From Epiperipatus broadwayi (lineage: Eukaryota > Onychophora > Udeonychophora > Euonychophora > Peripatidae), in NCBI GenBank assembly GCA_028023455.1, contig JAQFVV010000017.1, positions 7,590,186 to 7,654,185 on the forward strand: a stretch of DNA of 64,000 nt, in the 5' to 3' direction. Under the pieces are notes generated by a model. That model ran no database searches. It saw nothing but the letters and a program-made list of their open reading frames with translations, and was not told the DNA's origin. This document shows positions 21,379 through 34,080 of this stretch, piece by piece. Position numbers and translations under genes: made by a program. Within the stretch, counting starts at the first letter, position 1, and each line of letters opens with the position of its first letter.

Positions 21379-24279
21379 CCCTAATACACTAGAAATTACT
21401 TTATTTATAGCTGGAGATTACATTTTTTTGAGAAACAAAAAACTACACCTTTGCTGCAAAAATATATTTCAGATATTGTAATTAGCCTTTATTATATTTA
21501 GTAAAAGTATTACTTATGAAATGACTATTAAAGAATTAAAAATTTAGAAACCAGAAAATTTGATGCTTTCTACACTGAAATAATTAATATTTTCCTTACG
21601 TTTCTGATTTATTATTCTGATAGTCAATTAATTACATGTAGAAGTCAAATCAATTAAAAATTTATTTAAGTTACATGATTTCAATATAAAAGAAAAAATC
21701 GAAAAGAATAACGTCTGCAAATATATATATATATAAATTATTGTCAATATATTGAAATAATTTTTACTATTGCTGTGGCATGAAGGTCTCTAACGCCTAA
21801 TGTAATATACTTCAATGTGCATATATATGGCATGTATGTAATAACAATGATTCCTCGATAAAAATTAAATTTTTTACTCCATTAATATTCATATGAAATT
21901 TATTATTTTCGAAGGAAATTAATGATTCGCACAAATAATCCAGATTTACTTTTTAGCTTTTGACGAATTTTGATTTGAAACACAAATGATCTGTTATTTT
22001 CATGTGCAATGAACCATGAATGTACATGATGTTATTGTTTCAAACAGCACTCCAATTTACATGTTAAGCGACGTCCATCTGTTTTTTCAAGTAGTCTATT
22101 GAGGTTCCTTAAGCTTCAATTAAATATCTTCATTGGTAATAATTATCTTTTCTACACACAACACACATACTTGCTTCTTACCTGTCCTTTTTTGCTTTAG
22201 ATTTAATCAGTCGTAAAAAATTTAGTACACTACTCATAACCATTTTTTATTGCTGATGTCATTATTTCAGATTCTAACTAACTATAATTTTGTTTAACAA
22301 TTTTAGTTTCTTTCAACTTTTTTTCATTTACAGTGAGGCTATATTATATGTATAATCTAAAGTAGTTTATGCATTTGCTTACAAATTCTATTCTAATTAA
22401 ATCTATATTTTGGAACAATCTCTTTGAGAATATTTATATACTAATTTTCTCTAAAAAATGGTATTAAAATGAAATCTATGCTTATTCACAAAAATAAAGG
22501 TTTTTTTCACTTCCACATCTTTATTGAAGCAGTCAATATTAGCTTAAGATTGAGCTTCATGGTGTCATCTACTAACCTGTATTCAAATCTTATCTCACTT
22601 CCTACTCATTTAGTCATGCATATATACTTTATGTATAAATTTGAGATGCCCTCCTAAAAGTTATAAAATTTTAACTTGTCTATAACGTTTTTAATTATTA
22701 ATTCTTTTTTATTAAAGTACATAGGTGCAGTTCAAATATGTTTATATGTTATAGGAGCAAAAATAGGAACAAAATATTAGTTTTATAAATATTGTTTTTT
22801 TTTTTAGTTTTTATTATAAGTTATTTATAAAACTTTCTCTTTTTAAATTGTTTTTTTTTTGTATTAAACTGTATATTTTATAAATCAAAGATGGAAGATG
22901 CAGCCATTAATTGTCCAAAATAATTAGAGAGTTGGAAATATAAAATAGTTTTAATCTTGGGAAGGAATAATGTATTTAGTCAAAATAAAAAATAAGATTA
23001 AAGATTGTTCTTTTGTTATAAACTTTTTTGTCAAATCCATTTCCAATCTGGAAATATATTTGAATATATTTTGAAATGTTATTTAACATTTGCATCTTCC
23101 AAAAGCCATGGACAAAGAAATATAAAATTTCTGTAAGATTAAAGATTAAGTTTAAGATGTAGATAAGAAATTGAGAGCATTCCAAAAATACCTCAGCAGT
23201 ATATAAAATGGACCAATTTTGACAACCAGCAGATGGACTGCTATTGAAAGAACTGTGTTGGTAAGATAAGGCATTCTGGCTAAAATTTAAAAATGATTGA
23301 GTATTAAGTCCATTTTGTGAAGGTCCTTTGTGGCTACAGTGTCATCGTACTTTTGTAGAATGAAATAAATACCTGACTGGCGAATTGTGGAATGCTGAAT
23401 AAATGCTTGCTGTTACTTATGAAAAAACTTCCATGCATGAGCAGTTTTTGAAATATGGACTCTTAGAGGGTGCAAGGGAAATTTTCCAGCTACAAGTAAA
23501 GCATGTCTAACAAATCTCTAACTCTATTATCAAGACTTCTCCTAATGTATTACCAAACTTTATTTCTAATATATGAATGTAAATTGGTCTCGAATAATTT
23601 TTTATACGTTTCTCTTTCATACACTCTAGCTTTCTTTAACTTTGGAGCGGTCATTTATTTATATGTATTTATTACTTGATTGTATGTCTGTTTAGTTATT
23701 ATTAATATACCAATCTCAAGCAACATGGTGAATGTAATCCTCTCTCTTATTAATCCACCATGGATTAAAGTTATAAACTTTCCTTAGAGCATAATGTATG
23801 ATTAATTAATACATTTGCCAGATTGTTTTCATGAATCAACATTTTATTTTGGTTTATTATAAAATTGTTATTTCTTCAACTCCAAATAGAATAAAATAAT
23901 TCTACCCAGGGTAAATCCATCATTTAAGTTAATTAATGCTTCGAAATCTTATAAATGTTATTATTCAATTCTGAAAGAGTGACCTATTATTTGGTTTCTC
24001 TACCCGCTAGTCTTAAATTTATTTTTCCTACTCTTAAAATATCAAATGTTTAAATATCATAGTTATCAAGATCTACAAAGGTGAGATTGAATTATTTTAA
24101 AGAGCAGAAAAAACAGGGGGTCAAATTTTAATGTATATTTTATTAAATGAAATTTATATATATATATATTATAGTGGTATAACATATTATTTATATAAAT
24201 AATGGCATTAAAATTAGGGTTATATATTTTTAAAGCAATAAATCTTATTCAATGCCATTAGTGACATTCATCCAAACTG

Positions 24280-24600
24280 TGTTACTGACATCCGACTCAT
24301 CTTCATGAATTATGTATATGTTACATGCTTCTAATTTGGGGGTTGTGACAAGATCCAACCAATAGATTTCTTCTCCTGCTTTGTCCTGTGGGTAATTGAC
24401 CTTCCCAGGACCACTTATTCCATATAAAAAAGAGCTCCTGGCATTGTTGATTTCAGTAAAGTTCTAGTGCATGCTAAGCTTATCCACTTTTTCATAAGCA
24501 CTGTCCAAGAAGAAAGGCATAGATATCATTTTTCGTACAGAATCACACCCTTATCTATAATTTTTCTGTCATTGTCAGTACTGCCATTTATTCATATCAT
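24280..24600 (-). pseudogene. Decayed unknown reading frame, copy B
   Basis: It carries the same protein-like sequence as copy A but with an in-frame stop after VILYEK and a one-base insertion in the T/A run near 24430, which shifts GISGPGKVNYPQDKAGEE into another frame. The later part, LVTTPKLEACNIYIIHEDES, is better preserved than in A. Confidence 0.35.
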
Positions 24601-27063
24601 TTCTTTTGCTTATGGTCTAATTTTAGTGCTTAATATTAAAATTGCACTCTGACCAAATATAGCCAGATTCATTATTAATATTATTTTAGTTTTATTATAC
24701 AATCTCACCATTGTAATTTGTTTCGGCATTTAAGAGTATTTGCCTACTAGAAAATAAGGTGTTCTTCTTACCAGCGCTAATTAAAAGAATTTTCATTAAA
24801 TATTTTGTCCTATAATCAAATATAATTTTTCAAATTTATTTTATTTATTGTCACACAACCGCAATAGGGTGGGGATATTTTTTTTTATATATATAATGAA
24901 TCTCGGAATGCTCCCCAAAATAATGTTAGTTACCATGTGTCAGAACCGTATATTAGAGTGTTAATTACAATTTTATGTAAATTATATGTAAGAATTGATT
25001 GGCGTCTTAATATTGGACTTACCAAAAATGTGTGTTTATTTATTTTATATGTCATTTAATTAATAAAAGAGCATATGAGAATAATAGCATGAAAGATTAT
25101 ATGTAATTATCTACCGCTTAGTAGACTGCTTCTTCATGCACATCTTAATGTAAAAAGTTTGTCATTATATTAAACTATATATTTTTGTTATCTAACTTGT
25201 TTTAGTAATTCAAATTCCTTTAGGTTTAATTTACCTCATTCAACCTTGCATATACCATATTTAACATCAGTCATAGTTAGTAATTAAGTCTCATTGTATT
25301 TTCCACTCTGCTATAGGGCCAAATTTTAAATGAGTTCTTATGTGCCATCATTATATGTTATTCATTAGGCATTTTGTCTGAGGCTTTGAAAATGGGCTTG
25401 AATTCAGTTTGGTCCTTTACCTTAATTTTGGGCATCTCTGGGTTTGAAGTACATTTTTTTGAGTTCCAGCTCATGTTAGATGTTTAAACATGTTTTGACC
25501 AGTACATTATATTAACAGGCATATAATTTGCATGACAATTTGTACCAAAGGCAAATTACATATATATCAATTTGATCATGATGTTTACTCTGATGAAGTA
25601 AAGTAAAACATTTATTTTAAATTTTTTTACATATATTCTTTTATTTGTTTTTTAATTTCCAGTTCCAGTTTCAACATTTTATATTTTGGCACTGTAATCT
25701 GATGTTTGACTTTTCTATTTTAATATTTAAATAATGTTGACAGTATAGCACTAAAGGTGTTGTATTATATTTCTTGTGAGTTGTAAATGAAGAAAACTTT
25801 TAAAAAACTTGTGAAAAATATGAACAAAACCTGGAATGCTCTAGGCCCACATTAATTTATTTTAATTGTTTTATTAGTAATAGGTTTTGCAATCAGCATG
25901 TTAAAATGCTTGTATAAACTAATTATTATACAGTAAATAACTTCTAACTAAATCACTTGATTATTAATGCAAATCTGTTTCAATATGCTTACTATTATCC
26001 CTAAATCCTCAACTGATGAAAACAATAAGATTGCCAAAATATTATGTAAGGTCTTGAAATAATTCATTTATAATTAGAATTTGGTTTTTCAAGTAGTAAA
26101 AATTTACTTCACTACTCGGTATAAGACTACTTACATTTGTATTTCTTAAACCATAATAACCTGATCATTTAAATAGTGTAATGCTTTCTCTTGCGTTTAT
26201 TGTGAATCAAGGAGCAATTATAAGCTAAGACCAGGATTTGCTTACGTTAATCAGTATTACACAAAATAATTTAAATAGTGTTGTGAATATATCACTAATG
26301 ATTCCTGAGAAAAAGTTACTAGGGTGTATGAAACCCATAAAATGGCCAAAATATTATGGAAAGATTAGAATTAATTTATTTATAATTTAAAACAATTTTT
26401 ATTGTTCAAATAGTGAAAAAATATTTCAATACTATATATAAAACCACTAAAGTACATTATTTCACAATTTATAACTCAATTGTTTTAGTAATGTAAAACT
26501 TTCCCAAGAGTCAAGGAGTAATTATAAACTAAAAGCAGGGTTTACTACAACATCTTCTCACTGTTTTCAAATGCCTTCGGTCATGCAATATTTTATAGAT
26601 TATTTTCTGAGGTTATCAATTTGATGCATCTGAGTAATAGGCAATTGAATGGCAAAATGACTATTTATTGCTGGCACTTACTTCAAACAATCATATTTCA
26701 GATAATTATTACATTTTTGTTACAAGAATAGATATCAATACCTACTTGTAATAGTCTTGTTTTAATGTATGTAATTTAAATGTCACCTATAAAATTCTTA
26801 CTATTGTAATCAAAATTGTGAAGTCAACAAATCTGACACACTATACATTGAAATAATTAATCCTGCCCATTTTGTTTCTGTATAATTACAAATTTATCAT
26901 TCTGATAGTTAATAATGTGTAAACTCAAGCAATGTAAAAATGGATTTACATTGAATGAGTTCAAGCAAAAAAACAATTAAATGTATAATGTTTGAAAAAT
27001 ATATTTAAATTATTCACAAACAAGTGAAGTTTTTATTATTACTGCTGAGTCCACAGAGTCTCC

Positions 27064-27943
27064 AAATAGAAGTTTGCGCAGTCACCATTGAACATAACTG
27101 GCGAAAAAGTTTCAGCAGCAGTTAAATCGTATATTTCTGAGTAAAATAACAGGAAAGTAGGAATGAAAAACAACACCAACAAATCGCAACAAGGGTTTTT
27201 TTGGAGTGGAGGGAAGTGTAGTGTTTGTAAAAATGGCAGACATGTTTGTGCACTCCGGAAAAACTAGAATTTATTCGAGAGATTGTTTTTAGATCACGCT
27301 CTGATAACTGAAAAATTTAATTAAGGCATTGACACAATGGCAATCGACAATTCCAAGAAATATTTGCTGATTGCAAATATTTCTGGATAGGAGACCGTAC
27401 CTTATTGGACAATGAATTGATTGTTGCTATTATAAGAAAGTGATAAGACTGGGTAAGAACTACGCAGTATTGGAGTAGCAGAGTGATTTGAGCACAACTA
27501 CATTAAAGCTATCTTGCGTCAGTGCTTTTGGTTAATGACCAGCACCCAGTGGAAATGTAGTCCAAGGGTGTAGCTGAAAGAGCCCACAAAGATGGGAGAC
27601 CACAGTGGAGATATTGAGAGCATTCGTTGCAGAGCATTAGTTGCAGACCATTCGTTGGAGAGCATCCGTTTGCAGACCATTCGTTGGAGAGCATTCATTG
27701 CAGACCATTCGTTGGAGAGCATCCATGGCAGAGCATTCATTGCAGACCATTTGTTTGGAGAGCATCTGTTGCAGAGAATACAGAGTGTATTCAGAGCATT
27801 TGTTGCAGACAATTCGTTGGAGAGCATCTGCAGCAGAGCATTCATTGCAAAAGAGCATCGTGGGAATTGAACATAGTTATTTGCTGACCGCACAGTCATA
27901 CTTGTAGATACAACATTGGCACAATCAGACTGGTGGATACAAC
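27064..27943. mobile_element. 880-bp insert unique to copy B
   Basis: Copy A reads cagagtctcc|agaagtgactc without a gap at 20110. In B the same halves are separated by 880 bp. AGAAGT occurs just inside the left edge (27068-27073) and at the right edge (27944-27949), so a 6-bp target duplication with a few filler bases is possible. The insert has no recognised coding region; its right third is a minisatellite. Confidence 0.7.
27615..27860. repeat. 15-bp minisatellite within the insert
   Basis: About 16 imperfect units of the type (G/C)CATTCGTTG(C/G)AGA occur, sometimes alternating between a GCATT...GCAGA and a CCATT...GGAGA form to give a 30-bp higher-order period. Because the unit is five codons long it produces overlapping open frames on both strands (Cys/Asn/Ala-rich on -, His/Ser/Arg-rich on +), which I read as artefacts of the repeat. 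Confidence 0.85.
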
Positions 27944-30900
27944 AGAAGTCACTCAATTAGTTGAATAAATAATGGGCTTTGATTATATGTATATAATAAG
28001 CTTTATTTAATAACAATGATTCTGTAGTAAAAACAACATATTGTGGACCATTAATATTCACATTCAATTTGTTGTGCTGAAGTGAAAATAGTTCTCTTTC
28101 ATATCATAAAGAATCCAGTTATAGTGTTATTTTAAAATCAATTGTTTTTGAAATACATTCCTTAAGTTTCAGTTAATTACCTTTTACTGGTAATGCTGTT
28201 TTTAAATCCAAACATGTACTTGCTTTCCACTTGCAATTGTTTCACTCTACAATTATTCACTGATTGTCAATTGACTTGTCTCTGTTTGACTAGTTTTTTG
28301 AACTGATTTCTCATCATTTCTGATTTAAATGACCTATTATTCTGTACAGCCATTGTAATTGATTTTTGTATTTACAATCGAGATATCTTATAGAAGTACT
28401 AATTTTTTTGCAATTAGCTTCATAACTTGCATACTAACTTCTTCCTATTTAAATTATATTTGGAGATGATCTCAAAGCGAATTTTTGGAGTAATTTTTGC
28501 AAATAAGGCATATTGTAAAAACGAAAAAATGCATGTGTCTTTACAAAAATAAATAGTTTTATATTTACATTGTAATTTGTGTCAAAAAAAATGAAGTAAT
28601 CAATTTGATAATCCTGTTTTGTTGTCACAACATAAAGTGAAATACATTTTTCTTAAAAAATAATTTTATGCACTTTTTAATTAAACATTTGAAAATATTC
28701 GCACGTTTGTTGCTTAATTTTTTGACCGTAGCCAACTTCTCATAGTTTTGCAAAATAATTGAATCCATGAATTTTCTATTCCAATTATTAAATAATCTTA
28801 ACAATGTAGCACTAGAGAGCGCTGATATATCAGTAGAAAGTTTCAATGATTAACGATCATAAAATTGCCAAATTGAGGAGTAACGCCTACAAATAATTTA
28901 CTTTATTGAAATTCAAAAGAATTTTGATTGTTTGGATAGTAACAACTTTCATCTCTACGTTGTAAAAAGCACATATAAATACATGATTTCAATCTTAATA
29001 ACTCGGCTTGTTTAAGTAGAGTAGCGCGTTCTTCACTTAAACAAAGCAGTAATTATTAGCTAGGACAGTAGTTCGCCTATGTTAATCAGTAATACGTATA
29101 CCGATAAAAGTCGTTATGGGTTTGCGATTCCTTCTGGCTCGCTAACATTTACGAAGAGAAAAGCTCTTGGCAGAATCTCTGGGTGATTGGCTTGGTAAAC
29201 GTTCTGAGTAATAGGCATTTATACGGTAGAAATTACTTTATTTATAGCTGGCGATTACATTTTTTTTGAGGAACAAAAAACTACACCTTTGCTGCAAAAA
29301 TATATTTCAGATATTGTAATTAGTTTTTATTGTACTTAGTATATTACTTACGAAATGACTATTAAAGAATTAAAAATTATGAAACCTGAAAATTTGATGC
29401 TTTCTGCACTGAAATAATTAATATTTTCCTTACGTTTCTGATTTATTATTCTGATAGTCAATTAATTACATGTAGAAGTCAAATCAATTAAAAATTTAGT
29501 TAAGTTACATGATTTCAATATAAAAAAAAATCGAAAATAATAATGTCTGAAAATATATATAAATTATTGGCAATTTATTGAAATATTGTTTACTATTGCT
29601 GTGCATGAAGGTCTCTAACGACTAATGTAATATACTTCAATGTGTATATATATGGCATGTATGTAATAACAATGATTCCTTGATAAAAATTAAATTTTTT
29701 ACTCCATTAATATTCATATGAAATTTATTATTTTCGAAGGAAATTAATGATTCACACAAATAATCCAGATTTACTTTTTAGCTTTTGACGAATTTTGATT
29801 TGAAACACAAATGATGTGTTATTTTCATGTGCGATGAAGCATGAATGTACATGATGTTATTGTTAAAAACAGCACTCCAATTTACATGTTAAGCGACGTC
29901 CATCTGTTTTTTCAAGTAGTCTATTGATGTTCCTTAAGCTTCAATTAAATATCTTCATTGGTAATAATAATCTTTTCTACACACAACACTCATACTTGCT
30001 TCTTACCTGTACTTTTTTGCTTTAGATTTTATCAGTCGTAGAAAATTTAGTACACTACTCATAACCATTTTTTATTGCTGATGTCATTATTTCAGATTCT
30101 AACTAACTATAGTTTTGTTTAACAATTTTAGTTTCTTTCAACTTTTTTTCATTTACAATGGGGCTATATTATATATATAATCTAAAGTAGTTTATGCATT
30201 TGCTTACAAATTCTATTCTAATTAAATCTATATTTTGGAACAATCTCTTTGAGAATATTTATATACTAATTTTCTCCAAAAAATGGTATTAAAATGAAAT
30301 TATGCTTATTGATAAAACTAAAGGTTTTTTTCACTTCCACATGTTTATTGAAGCAGTCAATATTAGCTTAAGATTGAGCTTCATGGTGTCATCTACTAAT
30401 CTGTATTCAAATCTTATATCACTTCCTACTCATTTAGTCATGCATATATACTTTATGTATAAATTTGAGATGCCCTCCTAAAAGTTATAAAATTTTAACT
30501 TGTCTATAGCGTTTTTAATTATTAATTCTTTTTTATTAAAGTACATATGTGCGGCTCAAATATATATATATGTTATAGGAGCAAAAATAGGAACAACGTC
30601 CTAGTTTTATAAATATTGATTTTTTTTTAGTTTTTATTATAAGTTATTTATAAAACTTTCTCTTTTTGAATTGTTTTTTTTTGTATTAAACTGTATATTT
30701 TATAAATCAAAGATGGAAGATGCAGCCATTAATTGTCCAAAATAATTAGAGAGTTGGAAATATAAAATAGTTTTAATCTTGGGAAGGAATAATGTATTTA
30801 GTCAAAATAAAAAATAAGATTAAATATTGTTCTTTTGTTATAAACTTTTTTGTCAAATCCATTTCCAATCTGGAAATATATTTGAATATATTTTGAAATG

Positions 30901-31776
30901 TTATTTAACGTTTGCATGTTTCAAAAACCATGGACAAAGAAATGTAAAATTTCTGTAAGATTAAAGATTAAATTTAAGCTGGAGATAAGAAAGTGAAAGC
31001 ATTCCAGAAATACCTCAGCAGTATATAAAATGGGCCAATTTTGATAACCATCAGATGGGCTGCTATTGAAAGAAGTGTGTTAAGATAAGGCATGCTGGCT
31101 AAAATTTAAAAATGATTGAGTATTAAGTCCATCATGTGAAGGTCCCTTGCCACTACATTGTCATCATACTTTTGTTGGATGAAATAAAAACCTGACTGAA
31201 AAATTGTGGAATGCTGAATAAATGCTTGCTGTTACTTATGAAAAAACTTCCATGCATGAGCAGTTTTTGAAATATGGACTCTTAAAGGGTGCAAGGAAAA
31301 TTTTCAAGCTGCAAGTAAAGCATGTCTAACTAATCTCAAACTCTATTATCAAGACTTCTAATGTATTATTGAACTTTATTTCTAATATATGAATGTAAAT
31401 TGGTCTCAAATAATTTTTATAAATTTCTCTCTCATACACTCTAATTTTTTTTAAGTTCGTAACAATCATTTATTTAGATGTATTTATTACTTGATTGTAT
31501 ATCTGTTTTAGTTATTATTAATATGCGAATCTCAAGCAACATGGTGAATGTAATCCTTCTCTCTCTTATTAAACCAACATGGATTAAAGTTATAAATTTT
31601 CCTTAGAGCATAATGTATGATTAATTAATACATTTACCAGATTGTTTTTACGAATTAACATTTTATTTTGGTTTTTTATAAAATTGTTATTTGTTCAACT
31701 CCAAAAAGAATAAACTAATTCTATCCAGGGTAAACCAACCATTTAAGCTAAGTAATACTTCAAAATCTTATAACTG

Positions 31777-34080
31777 TTATTATTCATTTCTGAAAGAGTG
31801 ACTTATTATTTGGTTTGTATAACCACTAGTCTTAACTTTATTTTTTGTACTCTTAAAATATCAAATGTTTAAATATCATAGTTATCAAAATTTATAAAGG
31901 TGGGATTGAATTATTTTAAATAGCAGAAAAAGGAGGGGCTCAAATTTTAATGCATATTTTATTAAATGAAATCTTCTCTCCATATATATTATAGTGGCAT
32001 AACATATTATTTGTATAAATTATGGCATTAAAACTAGGGTCATATATTTTTTAAGCTGTACATCTCATTCAATGTCATTAGTGACATTTATCTGTACTGC
32101 ATTACTGGCATCCGACTCATCTTCATGAATTATGTATATATTACATGCTTCTAATCTGGGGGTTGTGACAAGATCAAACCCATAGATTTCTTCTGCTTTG
32201 TCCTGTGGGTAATTGACATTCCCAGGACCACTTATTCGATATAAAAGAGGATCTGGCATTGTTGATTTCAGTAAAGTTCTGGCACATGCTAAGCTTATCC
32301 ACTTTTTTCTAAGCACTGTTCAAAAAGGGGGTCTTAGATTTCGTTTTTCATACAAAATCACGACCTTATCTTTCATTTCTCTGTCATTGTCAGTACTGCC
32401 ATTTATTCATATTATTTCTTTTGCTTATGATCTAATTTTAGTGCTGTAATATTAAAATTGTGCTCTGCCCAAATATAGACAGATTCATTATTATTATTTT
32501 AGTTTTATTACATAATCTTGCCATTGTAATTTATTTCGGTATTTAAGAGTATTTGTCTAATAGAAAATAAAGTGTTCTTCTTACCAGCGCTAATTAAAAG
32601 AATTTTCATTAAATATTTTGTCATATAATCAAATATAATTTTTAAAATTTATTTTATTTATTATCACAACCACAATGGTGTGTGAATTGTTTTTTAGATA
32701 TATAATGAATCTCAGAATGCTCCCCCAAATAATGTTATTAGTCACCATGTGTCAGAACTGTATATAAAAGTGTTAATAGCAATTTTATGTAAATTGTATC
32801 TAAGAATTGACTGGCATCATAATATTGGACTTACCAAAAATGTATGTTTATTTATGTTATATGTTATTTAATTAATAAAAGAGCATATGAGAATAATAGC
32901 ATGAAAGATTATATGTAATTATCTACAGCTTAGTAGACTATTTCTTCTTGCACATCTTAATGTAAATATTTTGTCATTTAATTAAACGATTTATGTTTGT
33001 TCTCTAACTTGTTTTAGTAGTTCGAATTCCAAAATAATTAGAGAGTTGGAAATATAGTATTGTTTTGATGTTGGGAAAAAAAATTTAATTAAAGGTTTTA
33101 ATCAAAATAGAATGGGGATTAAGATTAATGATTGTACTTTTGTTTAAACATTTTTGTCAAATTTATTTTCAATCGGGAAATAGATTTGAATATATTTTGG
33201 AATCTTATCTAACTTTTGTATCTTCCAAAAACAATTGACAAAGAAATGTAAAATTTCAGTTAGATTAAAAAATTAAGTTTAAGCTTGAGATAAGAAATTG
33301 AAAGCATTCCATTAATACCTGAGCAGTATTTAAAATGGGCCAATTTTGACAACCAACAAATGGGCTGTGATTGAAAGAACTGCATTGTCAAGATAAGGCA
33401 TTCTGGTTAAAATTTAAAAATGGTTGAGTAGTAAGTCCAGCTTGTGAAAGTCCTTTGCCACTACAGTCTCATCATACTTTTGTAGAAGAAATAAAAACCT
33501 GAATGAACAATTGTGAAAGGCTTGCTGTTACTTAAGAACCAACTGCCATGCATCAGCCATTTTTGAAATATGGACTCTTAAAAGATGCAAGGGGAAATTT
33601 TCAAGCCACAAGTAAAGCAAGTCTAACTAATCTCAAACTCTATTATCCAGACTTCTAATATATTTTTGAACTTTATATTAATATATAAATGTAGATTGGT
33701 CTCAGATAATTTCTTTAAATTTCTCTCTCATACATTCTAACTTTCTTTAACTTTGGAGGGTCATTTATTTATATGTATTTATTATTTGATTGTATATCTG
33801 TTTTAGTTATTATTAATATGCAAATCTCAAGCAACATGGTGAATTTAATCATTCTCTCTCTTAGTCTTCTAATTAAACCACCATAGATTAAAGTAATAAA
33901 CTTCCCTTACATCATAATGTAGGATTAATTAATACATTGACCAGATTGTTTTTACAAATCAACATTTTATCTTGTTTTATTATACAATTGTTATTTGTTC
34001 AACTCCAAATAGAATAAAGTAATTCTACCCAGAGTACATCCACCATTTAAGCTTATTAATGCTTCGAAATCTTATAACTG
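31777..34080 (+). repeat. Segmental tandem repeat, copy C (2,304 bp, internally deleted)
   Basis: The first about 1.25 kb matches A from 16981 to about 18228, and the remainder matches A from about 22915 to 23957. The middle, about 4.7 kb, is missing. The join is at about 33029-33030, in the sequence ttcgaattcc|aaaataattag. The copy is more diverged than A is from B. Confidence 0.85.
32065..32410 (-). pseudogene. Unknown reading frame, copy C (best preserved)
   Basis: The 83-codon frame 32316-32065 runs from KKWISLACARTLLKSTMP to VTNDIE and a stop. It is preceded by a further roughly 30 open codons (INGSTDNDREMKDK...) interrupted by one stop. LVTTPRLEACNIYIIHEDES is intact. Its function is unknown. 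Confidence 0.35.

Larger units (their letters stand above)
19340..22700 (+). repeat. Older nested duplication of about 1.75 kb inside copy A
   Basis: Landmarks recur in the same order at an offset near 1.75 kb: ccttaagcttcagttaa (about 20353) and ccttaagcttcaattaa (about 22108), then tggtaataa words following each; similar atcttctgatagt/aataattaat blocks lie around 19890-19950 and 21570-21640. Identity is low, so this doubling predates the 7-kb tandem array. A further roughly 325-bp echo links 19020-19330 with 19340-19600. Confidence 0.55.
16981..23957 (+). repeat. Segmental tandem repeat, copy A (6,977 bp)
   Basis: The unit begins TTATTATTCAATTCTGAAAG and ends near attaatgcttcgaaatc. The same beginning recurs at 23958, 31777 and 34081, and the same end precedes each of those starts, which proves head-to-tail tandem order. 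Copies A and B match over nearly all their length, with some stretches of 150 bp or more identical and others with frequent substitutions and indels. The content is AT-rich with no intact gene; a decayed minus-strand frame lies near its start (see 17300-17600). Confidence 0.9.
23958..31776 (+). repeat. Segmental tandem repeat, copy B (7,819 bp)
   Basis: Full-length partner of copy A. The extra 842 bp compared with A is explained by an 880-bp insert at 27064-27943 and small deletions elsewhere. The match to A continues cleanly on both sides of the insert. Confidence 0.9.

Noticed and set aside
22469-23185. Short frames in unit A (22469-22657 on +, 22976-23185 on -)
   Set aside because: They are not kept open in the equivalent part of unit B and have AT-driven composition.
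27609-27860. Possible CRISPR-like array
   Set aside because: Units are contiguous with no unique spacers, and the host is a eukaryote. It is a minisatellite.
27509-27956. Overlapping open frames on both strands (up to 145 codons) in the 27.5-27.9 kb region
   Set aside because: They are produced by the 15-bp minisatellite, whose unit is a whole number of codons and lacks stops in several frames. The repetitive peptides match no protein and exist only in copy B.
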